Assembly (NCBI GenBank): GCA_014549065.1
Contig: JACDOX010000300.1
Coordinates: 371,634-435,633, forward strand
DNA from: Cardinalis cardinalis
Taxonomy: Eukaryota; Chordata; Aves; Passeriformes; Cardinalidae
DNA: 64,000 nucleotides
Reading direction: 5' to 3'
Under the pieces are notes generated by a model. The model was not told the DNA's origin, made no database searches, and saw only the letters and a program-made list of their open reading frames with translations. Each line of letters opens with the position of its first letter. Position 1 is the first letter of the stretch. The position numbers and the translations under genes were made by a program. Shown piece by piece: positions 1 to 11,200 of the stretch.

Positions 1-2230
1 ATCTATTGTGACTGCTTCAAACATCACTCAGAATGTGGGGAAGGGCCACAGTTAGACCTGGAAGGAATGACAACCAGTGGCTGTTCCTTGGTTGTCACTT
101 GGCACAGAGGCCTGGAGGGGCTGCCACAAGACACATATCCATCCTGCTGCCTGCCAAAATGCTCTGAATGGGGTGGGGAAGGAAAGGTGTCCATTTCCCA
201 GAAGGTTTGCTCTCATTTCCCTGAGGCTCAGTGTCATCAACAGAAAAGCCTAAAGGCAGGTTTCTCTTTTGGCTGTGCTTTAGAAACAAGCCCTGACCTG
301 CAGTTTGATGGAAGATATCAAACTCTCTCAGTCTGGCATCTGGGAAAGCCTGGCCATTCTTTGGGGGAGCTGTTTTCCCCTCTCTGCCCTGATGGAATTA
401 AGGTGTGAACTGCACTTTTGGTGCTCTGAAGCTCAAGGAGCAATGAACAGGTTCCCTCTGTGCTTCTGCTGCCACAGCAAAGGCCCCCAAAACTTTTAAA
501 ACTCCAAATTTTATAGATGAAAAAGAGGAAATAGGGATCTAACCAGCCTTGTGCTTATATATTCAAAAATATTTCAGATTTCTACTAAGCACTATATCTG
601 TATAAGGATTGATATCCCTGTTTTACACATGGGAAGTTAAGTACAGAGCACTTTCAAGACATGAATTACACAGACTGGTCACTGTCCCAGTTCCACCTGA
701 ATTTAACAGCCTGTGAANCAGCCCCTTACATTGGAGAAATTTCTATCTTGTGACTTGCAGACAAATTATAACCTTGGCATTCTGGTTTCTCAGACAAATC
801 CATCAGATGTTAGATGTTGCTGTATGAGCAAAAGAAGTTTAATTTTTGATGTTTATTAATATTAATTCCCAGGGAAGAAAAACATNTCTTGAAAAGGGAT
901 TAGTCATACCACTACCAATATCTGTACTTGCAATTCAGTACTGTTTGTTCCCATCTATTATGCTTTCTGCTAATAAATGTTCTATATTTGCAGTATTGCA
1001 TGGCTCCCTAGGCTTGGCTGTGACATGTAAGATACAGGAGATTTGGGATTTGCCTCTATCCCAATTCCTGATTAATACTTTTTTATTAATGTTTTAGTGA
1101 AGCCATTTTCTCTTCCAGTTGTGGGAAGCTCTGCATTTTAAATGTTTTGCTCAAACATCTTCACTAGAGAAGGGAATATCTAACACTAAAAAATACATGA
1201 GGTAGTTTTTCACTTGAAGACGAGGTAGTACAACCTTAGGGATTATTTTTGGGGAAAAGATTCATGTCCAGTAGCTCTTGAAGATGTTCAGGAGATCTCA
1301 TCAGGGGATCTCTGCAGGGGAACCAGCATGTCCTTCCTTTGGCATCTCCTGGCACCAGGAAAGGACATTGAGCCTTGTTCTTATTCCAGCTGCTCATGAG
1401 GATCCTCACAAGAGTCACCACCCTCCAGACAGGACAGGGATTTTAGTGCCTGCAGTTGGGCAGAACAAGCAGAGAGAGCTCTCTGACACAAAGACTCAGA
1501 CAAAAAACTGGCTGTGCTTAGAAAGACATAGAAATTTTCCATGGATTTTAGACTTCTGTAGCTTTTTTGCCCACCNCTAATCAGTCTGCTGTGTGTACAC
1601 CCCCAGCCTAGCTTGAATAACTCAAAGATGTTAAGAAGCCAGTATTGCTGCTTTAGCAGAGGTGCCTCTGTCACTGAACTTTTACTGTGGGATGAGTGAT
1701 TTTTATGCAATGGGTGCANAAAAATTCAGTGGCTTGACCTGCTCAGTTGTATCAGAAGCTTTCCAGGCCAAGTCAGCCTCTAATAAGGAGCTATGGGAGA
1801 GGTTTTCCCAGCATTTCTCTGTGCTGGGGTTTGTCAGGAGCAGAGTGAGCACCAGAGGTTCAGACCTTTGCAGGCTGGGCCTTGAGCTGAATTTCTCTTA
1901 CGTTTCTTCCTGCCTGCAGAACTGGAAGNCCCTCTCTTCCAGTCTTCAGTGGCTTGTAGTTTTGTGTGCTGTTTTGAAATTTGCAGGTGTTTTCCAGATG
2001 TAAGTGAATGTCTGTGGAAGGTGGGTTGATCTGGCAACTTCTTTTCATCAAGGAGGCAAAGACAGAATTGGCTTGGTGAGCTCCACNCATCCAAAGAGCT
2101 TCACAGTTACATTTCTGCCAAATAATCCCAAATCATTGATCACCTCACCAAAACATCTTCTTTGCACCTTTAACAGGATTTTATTCTATGTTACCTGATG
2201 AAGAAAATNTATGCAATAGTTTTTATAAGA

Positions 2231-2322
2231 TCAGAATACTCTTATGTTAGAATACACTTATAATATTAGAATACTTTAATATTCTTATTAGAATGCTCTT
2301 ATAAGATTAGAATACTCTTATG
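2231..2322. repeat. Degenerate AT-rich tandem repeat
   Basis: About five imperfect copies of a unit close to TTAGAATACTCTTAT occur in a row, with variable spacers. It behaves as a decayed minisatellite in the upstream intron. No function is implied. Confidence 0.6.
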
Positions 2323-3709
2323 CTTGGTGTTAACCAAGCAATTCTTACAACGTTCTAGAACCTATAAAAAAATTACTTACTTTTAAAAAAAATTATGGAC
2401 ATGTGGCTTCTTCATGTCTTTGAAATGAAAGGTGCACCCTCTGTGCTCTGTCAAGCCTGCTGTCAGAAGGCTTTGTTAAGGAATGTGCCTTTTCAGAGCT
2501 CAGTTGATATCATTAGATAAATGGTGTTCTGCCTTCAGTTTGCCATACCACTGTTGGAATTGTAGATAGAATATTAGAGCTGGGTATTTATCAAATAATA
2601 AAGCCTTGACACACACAAAAAAGCAAATTATTTTTCATATCCCTGGTGTACAGGGAAGAGGTATTAGCCATGCTNTAGTCACCCTCGGAAGATGTCAAAG
2701 AATTGACAGCCTTTGCTCTAGTGTGGAGAGACTGGCTCTGTGTGTAATTAAATCCATCACAAACACCACTCAAAACATAATTTATTTTGTGCAAAGAATG
2801 TCGGATTGCATCTTATCACTTGCCAAGGCTAAGAGAATAAAAAATATAAGCAGGTATGATAGCCCTGTCATTTTAGTCACAGGAGGAATTTGTGGACCTT
2901 AAAGCAAAAGTTTTGAGAGAAGCTTCTGCAGTGCAGAAGATGACACAAGAATGCAGCTTTGCTTTTAGTTGTGAGAGGCATGGCTGAGTTTTCTGNTCAG
3001 GAGACAACATCAGACTCTGTGCCCAGATATCCATTTCTCAGTCTGTGTTTACAAACAAATGATCTCTATAAAAGCATGTGAAGCTTTAATCCCTAAAGGT
3101 GCTCTGGGTGAGCAGGACCCCTCCCAGCAGCCTTACTGGGATGTTGCACAGGGCTCTGATCATACAGAGCCACTTCCAGACTGGCAATCTAATTTCTCAG
3201 CTGCTCTTCATCTTATCTGTGACATTTATGGAGAAGTTCATCAGTTTTTCTGTGGAGACAAACATATTTATTTTACTTGTCTGAGAAGCACAAAAATACA
3301 GAACACAAGGTGGTGCAGCAGCAGGCAAGCAATAATAACTCACTGTCAGGGCTGCCCATCAGATGGGGGAAGATTCCACTGAAGTGACCTCTGCTCCAGC
3401 TCCTCTCTGTGTGCTGGACTCTGTTACTTCTTGGCACAATAAGACCTCAGGGTTGATTTCAGCAAGTTCATGATTATTTCCCCAGCAAAGACATTCACAA
3501 AAAGCACCATTTCATAGGCAGGGAGAATTTGAGAATATGTGAGGTCAGCATTGTTACATTTGCTTGTCTGCAGTTTCACACTAAACACATGAGCTGAGAT
3601 GCTTGAAGAGTTTCCCAATCAGCCAAACTGTGTGAGAGACAGGAAATCACTAATTTACTGTCTTCTACAAAATTTCAGGATGTTAGGTGAACTCTCAAGC
3701 TCATCACAG

Positions 3710-3842
3710 GATGGTTTGGGTTGGAAGGAACTCTAAAGCTCATCTCCTTCCACCCTCTACCACAGGCAGGGACATTTTCCACTATCCCAGGCTGCTCCAA
3801 GCCCTGTCCAACCTGGCCTTGGACACTTCCAGGGATGGAGGA
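3710..3842 (-). mobile_element. CR1 LINE 3' fragment
   Basis: The + strand begins GGTTTGGGTTGGAAGGAAC and continues through the block containing GCTGCTCCAAGCCCTGTCCA and TTGGACACTTCCAGGGATGG. These are hallmarks of the 3' UTR of avian CR1. They read here as the reverse complement, so the element lies on the - strand. It is a typical short 5'-truncated copy. Confidence 0.8.
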
Positions 3843-4084
3843 TCATGAAAATGCCAGAATCAAAACATCTGAGCTGGCAAAGGACATCCTAATATGGGGA
3901 GTAAGAGTGGCACTGAAAAGGGTTAACAAACACCCTTTGCTGTCACAAGCTGCTGATTTTAGAAGCAATCCTGTCATCAACAGCATGTTCCCAGCCACAT
4001 GCAGAATACCTGCCTTATTTACAGCTGCACAAATAGAACTGTGGAGAATTGGAGATTGTTCTAGGAAGGAACTGGAGCCCTGAG

Positions 4085-4320
4085 CAGCCTGCCCTAATGA
4101 GACTTCAGAAGCTCTCAATTGATTTACTTTATCAAAGAGAGACTGAAGAAGCGATTTGATCAGTGCCTGCATGGGTCAGGATTTCAAATGCTCAGAGGGC
4201 TCTTTAATCTAACAGAAGGTATAATAAGATTCAGTGCCTGCAATCGAAGCTAGGCAAAATCAAATTGCAATTAAGAAATGTTTAGTCAGCAAGGGTAATT
4301 AACCATTGCCACAATTTTGG
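4085..4320. promoter_or_regulatory. Candidate conserved non-coding element
   Basis: A non-repetitive AT-rich block with many TAAT/ATTA cores and AATTGCAATTAAG-like stretches follows the CR1 tail and has no coding potential. Its texture resembles deeply conserved intronic enhancers. This is inference from composition only; there is no alignment here. Confidence 0.25.
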
Positions 4321-5487
4321 GGGTCAGAATGGAATCACCACCTCATGAAATTATTTAATTTGAATTATTTCTTGGAATGGTATTCCATCTTTGGAATGCA
4401 GTGAAATGTGGTGGGGTGTGTTCCTTTCAAAACCACAAGAACATATGACTAGGATAAATGTGCATATGAAATACAATTTTAAAAAACACCTGATGAATGA
4501 TCCTCCGCATTTGGTAGTTTCTGAGTATTCGAGTGAATTTTTTCCTGCAACTTTCCATTAAAAAAAANCAAACAACANAAACTATTTTTCTGTTTTGCTT
4601 TTCTTACTGAAAACTCACCAAAGGCACACATGCTTTATAGGCACTGCCAAAAATTTAGTGCAAACTCTTGGCCAATTTGTCCTGCAAAGTCATTCTCATT
4701 TGCAGGGNACTGGGGAAATGTTTGTAAGAAGCAGACAGAGAAAAGGGACTGTGGAAAATTACTTTAACTTCTTTAACTTGCCTTTAGTGCAACAATTAAA
4801 GCAGCAGCCTGACTTTGCTGGAATCTTTGTTGTCTTTCCCAGTAATAATGGTGCCAAAAGGAATGAGATGTGCGTTATAGCTGCGCACAGAAGGAAAAGC
4901 AAAGCCTGTTTGCCAGCCCTCCAAAGACTCTTTTGGTTGACTGTCCTAGTGAGAGATTGGTCTGCTGCCACCTCCCCTCCCACCTGCATTTTGAATTGTT
5001 CACAGAATTGCTGCAAACACATCCTGAGAGGTGCCGGCCTCACCGAGCGCATCATTACCGCGCTTAGCTCCACACTCTGGGGTGATTAGATGGAGAGGGA
5101 ACAACGTGTAACCTGCATCAGCCTTTATTAGCAGAACATGGAGGTNTTAAGCTCAGCTCACACACAGCAATTTGTGTCCAGAAAAGCCCCTCTACATCTT
5201 CCTTGGCCTAGATAAAATGCTGGTGGGAGTAACTGAGAGTCCAGAGCTGCTGCTGCTGCTGTTGTTGTTGGGGTTGGGATTTTTTTGCAGGTAGCTCAGG
5301 TGCCATGCATGATGTGTTTGTCACAGAGGACTGGAGAAGGTGATGGCCTGAGCAGTTTCAGCTGTGTGTCCCAGGGTGGAGAGGAGGGTGGCCCACATTG
5401 TGTGATGCTTTTCTTCAAGCTGAATCACCTGACTGAGGCACTCAAACAGTGCTGGTGCTGCCACAGATCACACTTTGCATTCTTCCC

Positions 5488-5632
5488 TGTGAGGGTGCTG
5501 AGGCCCTGGCACAGGGTGCCCAGAGAAGCTGTGGCTGCCCTAGATCCCTGGAAGTGTCCAAGGCCAGGCTGGACAGGACTTGGAGCAACCTGGGATATTG
5601 AAATGAGATGGTGCCTTCCAAGCCCAAACCAT
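5488..5632 (+). mobile_element. CR1 LINE 3' fragment
   Basis: The block contains CTGGCACAGGGTGCCCAGAG, AGGCCAGGCTGGACAGGACT and GGAGCAACCTGGGATA, the sense orientation of the avian CR1 3' region. The terminal octamer is not clean. The copy is short and 5'-truncated. Confidence 0.8.
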
Positions 5633-5984
5633 TCGGNGCTTCTGTGCCACAAGAGCTGTTCCTATAATCAGAGGGATTTGCACCAATTTTTATCTCATTG
5701 ACCAAAGAGACCAGCTGTCACTATNGACTCAGGGGCCAGAGACAAACCCCTCTTTGCTTCTGAGCACCTTCTTCTAGTCCCACCTCCATACCATGAGTGC
5801 CTACCTTAAGGGAAGTTATCTGGAAAGAACGAGCCACCACTTTCCTGTCTCTCACCTCTCCCTGTGACACATCTCTCTGAGAAGAGAGCCAAGTACACCA
5901 GAATTAAAGGAACTGATGAAGAGAGAAATTAGTAATTGCCTGCAAAGCAGCTGGCTGATCTGAGCTCCATTTTACAAGTCGCCT

Positions 5985-6260
5985 GTGCTCTGCGTGTGCC
6001 CTGCCCGAATTAGCACCAGAACCACACATTAGTTTTAAGGCTCCCTCTTGAATTAGGATCTCGTAATGTTTTTTAATTGGGGCTGATAAAAATGTGGCAT
6101 TACTTGCAGGTTCCTCGGAGAAGCCAATTGTGAAATTGGGTTTGTATTAAACCTAATGATGGAAAATTAAGCATAGTACGTCTGTCGGAAATGGTCCGCG
6201 ATAAAAATCTTCTCCTTTTCATTACAGGAGGTTAATAGGGAATAGGGGAGCAAAGATGCA
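5985..6260. promoter_or_regulatory. Candidate conserved intronic element with CpGs and TAAT motifs
   Basis: The block is AT-rich yet holds about nine CpG dinucleotides in 250 bp, while flanking intron sequence has few. It has several TAAT/ATTA cores and a perfect CCAATT/AATTGG inverted repeat with a 4-bp spacer at 6,124-6,139. No mobile element signature is visible. Retained CpGs in AT-rich unique DNA suggest purifying selection, possibly an enhancer. The call is inference. Confidence 0.35.
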
Positions 6261-8059
6261 CTGGGAAAGCGAATCCAACTAGGGGAATTAATANGCCTTG
6301 AAATTCCCTCTGTTCAGAGTTCTCACACTGTCATTAGTCAGAGCATTAGGGATGATTATACAAATGCTTTGGATGTTACTCTTCCTTAAATCCCAAATTT
6401 ATTCACATTTTGTGTTTGAGGGTTGCTTGGCTTGAGCCATAGCTCTGTAAATCTGAGTGTCCTGGGAATGTGNCTGTGTTTATGAGAACCTGGGACTCAG
6501 AAATCCTGAAATTCAGNAGTCTAATCTTCAAAGCAGATGATCACTGTGCTAATTTATTTCAGAGGAGNAGGCTGTGTTCAGCATCTCTGATAATTCACCC
6601 CCCAGCCGTGCTGATGTCCCATTGCTGATGAGCTTGCCCTGCAGCAGTGTCCACTGCTGCCATTCCTATCTCCTCACAGTCCTGCAGCTACCAAACAGAG
6701 CATATCCCTGCTTTCACATCTTGCCCTAATCTAATAATAAACCAGCTGAATTGCTATTTGTCATGTCTGTGCTGAGGACACAGTGGGATGCCCTCAGCTC
6801 TCTGCTCCTGCCCACCTTTGCAGGAGGGACATGGGCAGCCCCTGCCCAAACACCACAGTGGTTTCTCAAGCAGAGCAATGTTTACAAGAGCATTCCAAGA
6901 TTATTTCTGCCTCACAGAAATCACCCTGATATTGCAATTTGATTTATTTTTTCTTTATCCCTTTAAAAATGTGGCCGCAGTGTTGCTCTCAAGGGGTGGT
7001 GTTTCAGCTCTTTGTCAGTGAACTTGCTGTAAGAAACAAACCCTGTGNGTGGAAGCTCAAGGGGGTTTTATGAACAATCTGAGGGAGGTGCATTTTCTNT
7101 TTGCTAATACCTTGGTCTGGGTAAGGCCAGAAAGAATTGATGCAGGTTTTATGTGTGAAAGGAGCTGAGCATCTCGGATTCCTGCAGTCCTAGGAAAAAA
7201 CAGTGCTATATTTGGCCAAATACTTAAATTTGGACAGCTCTGCTAGATAAGTCATTGNATTTTTCATTTAGTTTGAGTTCCTGTTGTTAAAGATTATTAC
7301 AATCAATTGTTTTGTTATTGAAGTTATTATTTCTTTTCTCTTAGTTCACTGGGAATATTTTCTGGTACATACAGTTTTGCTGGGGATATGAAGTTACAAT
7401 TCCATCTGCATAGTGATAGATTTCTTTAAATCCACTTCTTTCAAAACGACCTGCTTTTCTATTAAGTNTACATATCTGAAATTTAAATTTCTGCACACAA
7501 GATAACTATATTTTTATGCTGGTTTATTTTTTTTTTCCTTGTGATATTACATCTTTGTCATTGACATACAAAATTTTAGGCCTGAACTAGCAGAACAGTT
7601 GACTTTGCCTGAGCATCCTGACATATTTGAAATGCTAATCATTTGCTTGCTGTTCACTGGGGTCCCTCTCAGTTATCTCATGCTGTACACCCCAAATCCT
7701 GCCTGGATCTCTCGCTCATCTTTGTGTATCTCTGAGCCATGATCTTTGCAGGTTTGGGAAGACAGTAGCTCTGTTGGAGTTGCTGTGGAGAGCTCACCCT
7801 TGATGTGCCATATCCTTGTTAGCCTGACTGGCTGTTCACTCTCTCCCTGTCTTTTTGGGTTTGTCTGCTTGACACAAAAAAATATTCACNCGTGATTGAG
7901 TCCTTCTTGGCATTTCAGATAAACCCATGTTTTCTATTCATTTCTGTGTTTCCTTTTGCCCGCACCAGCCNGCGGGGTGTTGTTAAATAAACAGAGAGAG
8001 GATGAAACTGGGAAAATCAGGCAGCTGAGAGCTTGTTCTGCCCCCTGTGTCCCCCACAG

Positions 8060-8247
8060 ACAGCAGCCACGGGGAGCTGGCCCAGCCCACGCTGACCATC
8101 CAGACCCACCCGTACCGCAGCTGCGAGCCCGTGGAGATGTCCTACCCCCGGGGGCAGTTCCAGCCCGCCATCCGCGTGGCAGACCTGCTGCAGCACATCA
8201 CCCAGATGAAGAGGGGACAGGGCTATGGCTTCAAGGAGGAGTATGAG
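8060..8247 (+). CDS. PTPRT: PTPRT exon: juxtamembrane segment and start of D1
   Basis: The exon is 188 nt. It enters with the last two bases of a split codon (phase 2 acceptor, CCCCCACAG before it) and ends in phase 0 at GAG before GTGAGA. It encodes SSHGELAQPTLTIQTHPY, a proline- and serine-containing cytoplasmic stretch, then FQPAIRVADLLQHITQMK and GYGFKEEYE. The last part matches the helical wedge that precedes the catalytic core in R2B phosphatases. This is the first exon of the gene in the window, more than 8 kb from the left edge. High GC in the first two thirds contrasts with the AT-rich introns around it. The start residue of the protein is not here, so the first ATG of the open frame (8,047) is intronic and meaningless. 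Confidence 0.93.
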
Positions 8248-11200
8248 GTGAGAGGAACCTTTCTTTACGNGACTGATGNGANAAAACGCNTATTTTATGG
8301 TTGGCTTTTCGCAAATATCAAAATGAANATTATGCGTGTTGTGTTAGAAAGTGATGCTGTGTTAATTTTCTNAAGTGGTGTGTTAAATATAGTTTTAGGT
8401 TATAACAAAATGTGAAAATAGAAACTATGCTATGTAGGATACTTTTTTAAAGAAAGAACTTGCAGTGAGATAGCAGCCACAGGGCACCTCAATCTTTCAA
8501 AGAAAGAGAATTTATTGCCCCATTATCAGAAGAAATGAACTTCTTCCCGCCTTGTTCAGGCTTGAAGACACTGTTAGGATTCAGAGGAAGAAGCTGACAC
8601 TGACCAGACAGAATCCTGTGTTTGAATGGAATTTATGCATCATGGATGAGGTGTATGAATATGCAACAGGTTATTGTTTTTAAGGGTCAATTCTCTGTTA
8701 ATGTGGGTCCTTTATCGGGCTTGTGCTGCCTAGAAAGAGGTACCTGGACTGTCCATAACTCTTTGTTTCTATTGTCTCATATTGTCCTAATTCAAATTGT
8801 CCAAATTATTATTACTCTAATTGTATGACTATTTTTATAACCATTTTATTACTATGAAACTTTTAAAATTTTAAAAACAAGTGATTGGCATTTTTCACAA
8901 CTGAGTAGGGAAATTGCTCTCATGAGGGGTAGAAGCTTGGGAAAGTAGCTGGTTTTGAGAGTTTCTTTTCCTTAATTCACCCTCCTAATCCTTTTCTTTC
9001 TGATGTTGGGTTTGAGGGCAGGGTTTTGCAGCACTTTCAGTCTCTGGATGCCCTCTATTCCAAAGAGAAGGTGTTCACTACAGCAGTAAGTGGGTGACAC
9101 TNTGCTCATGCCTCTGTCCCATGAAGAGCAAACAGTGAAAATTCAACAGGTGCTGAACATGCAGTCTCACAGTCCCTTCCTCATCAATGTTTTCCTTGAG
9201 TAGTGTGAGCCAGGCTGTGAGAAAAGGAAGGGGTTTTGCCTGAGCTTTGTGGGAGCTCCAAGTCCTCTCTCATAATTGATCACATGAAATCACAGGGCAA
9301 TNACCTCAATGCACAATTGTCAGGTATTTGTGTAGCTTAAATGGAGGTGAAATTCTCCAATATGATCAAACCTCTGGCTCAGAATAGGCTTGACTGACAT
9401 CGTCTACCATGTGAGGAGAGGAGTAAAACCTATGCTGGAAAAATGAAATGAAATGCCCTCTTTCNCCTCACCTCTTCCCCCTGTAAGCTGGAATGACCAG
9501 GAACATAATCCACATGACCAGGAGACATGATGTTGGGGATGATTTGGAAGAGGAAAACACATTTAGAGCAGAGCAAACAGAAGAGGGAAATAGCATCAAA
9601 CATATGTGAGACTCAGCTCTAGCAAGTGATAATTATAATGAATGTAGTAAGCTCGTGGGAAGGCAATAAGAAATTTATATGCATAGCGGCATTAAAACTA
9701 TTTAAAAATAATGTAACAGCTGTGAAAATAAGTTACTTAATGAANACAGCTCACTTTTCTACCCTGCAAGTATGAGTCCATGGGGTTTGTGTCCTCAGTG
9801 CTGAGGTTTGCTGTAATTGGGAGCCTGTCTTTTCCTGGTCCTCACCAGGGAGTGTATTTTTAATCATATGGCATCAAAAACTGTCATAGCATATATTTCT
9901 GGAACTGTATGTTAACCAGGTCTAGGCACTCTTGCCCCATAATCAAGCATGCTAATTAAACTACCAATATAAAGAGCTTTGTTTAATATTGAAAAAGGTT
10001 AATAATTCTCTGAGGAGATTTACTTATACCCCCCTTGGCCTCCATTTCCATGAGGAGTACCCAAAACTGCATTGAGCTCAATTACAGATGCCCTAAGACC
10101 CAGTTCTTGATGTTCAAGAAGAAAACAGGTGCTGGCATATATGTAATTTTCTGGTGCTGGCATGGGTAATTATCAAAATAGCACATTAGCATGAAAAATG
10201 TCAATGCAACTTTCAGCTCCACGAGCTCTGCCTTCCCCACAAAGTGCTGTCTGCAGACGCATGTGAGGATGATGGCATTACACAGCTTTGCACAATTCCT
10301 TTCTTCACAAGGAATGACCTGGAGACTGCCACAAGCTCACAAATCCCCTGTGTTGTCCCACCCTTCCATCAGCCATAAGTGCAGGTGTTTTCCATGGTGG
10401 GATTTNGGTTTGGAGATGGAGGCAGCACTTCAGCTCCAAATAGCAGTGGGGAGGGTGTCAGGGAGCAGGAGAGCTCCTGGAAGGTGGGAGGTTTGAGCTG
10501 CCTGTGACTGGGGGCTCAGCCTGGGATCTGCAGGAGCACAGAGCTGCAAAATTGGCTTTGCAAGACGCTTTGCAGAGCAGCTGATGAAATCTCGAGGAAG
10601 AATTTGATGTCTCTTTTAAAGTGTGTTTTCAGACACTAATATCAGTGTCACCTCCAAATATGCTCTTTTTTTTTCTTCTTCTAAGGAGCTGATTTTCTAC
10701 TTACTTTGCAAATTGATAGCATAAATTGCAGCCTGTTTAGTGACATGTTACCAAATAATTTTACTCTCATGAAAAATCACTTTGAACGGAGCATATCAGT
10801 CACACATGACAATCTCCTATCTCTGTGCCTTCCCATCTCTGCTGAGTAACCTGGAAATGGCATTCCATATTTGTTTAAAGGATGCCTGCACCTNCACGTG
10901 TGAGCACAGGCAGCTTGTTTTGCTGAAGGCATCTAGAAAAATATTCCTGGTAGCTCCAGGAGGAGCTGAGAAGCAGNATGGGATGGTGTGAGGGGTGTGA
11001 GTGCTGGTGTGAAATGAGTGTTAACCGGGTGTGAGTAGTGGGAGAATCTGTCAGCACTCCCTGTCTGTGTTATTTTGGGGCTGNACACTGCACCTGAGGG
11101 CAAAACGGGACTTTGGGCCTTTTTGGCTGCTGCTTCTGTTCAGTGATAAAACAAAAGGAACAGAGGAGAAAAATCTGTCAGCGGTGCTGGGTGTAGATGG

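Larger units (their letters stand above)
1..8059 (+). other. PTPRT: Upstream intron of PTPRT (3' part)
   Basis: This non-coding stretch ends in a pyrimidine-rich acceptor and AG at 8,058-8,059. It holds two CR1 fragments (3,710-3,842 and 5,488-5,632), a degenerate AT-rich tandem repeat (2,231-2,322), a short CTG/GTT run near 5,250 and candidate conserved elements near 4,085-4,320 and 5,985-6,260. No ORF in it resembles a juxtamembrane or transmembrane exon, so the preceding coding exon must lie further upstream. Confidence 0.75.

Noticed and set aside
4595..5089. 164-residue open frame on +
   Set aside because: No domain, no splice context and an unremarkable composition; it lies in an intron and its other strand is equally open.
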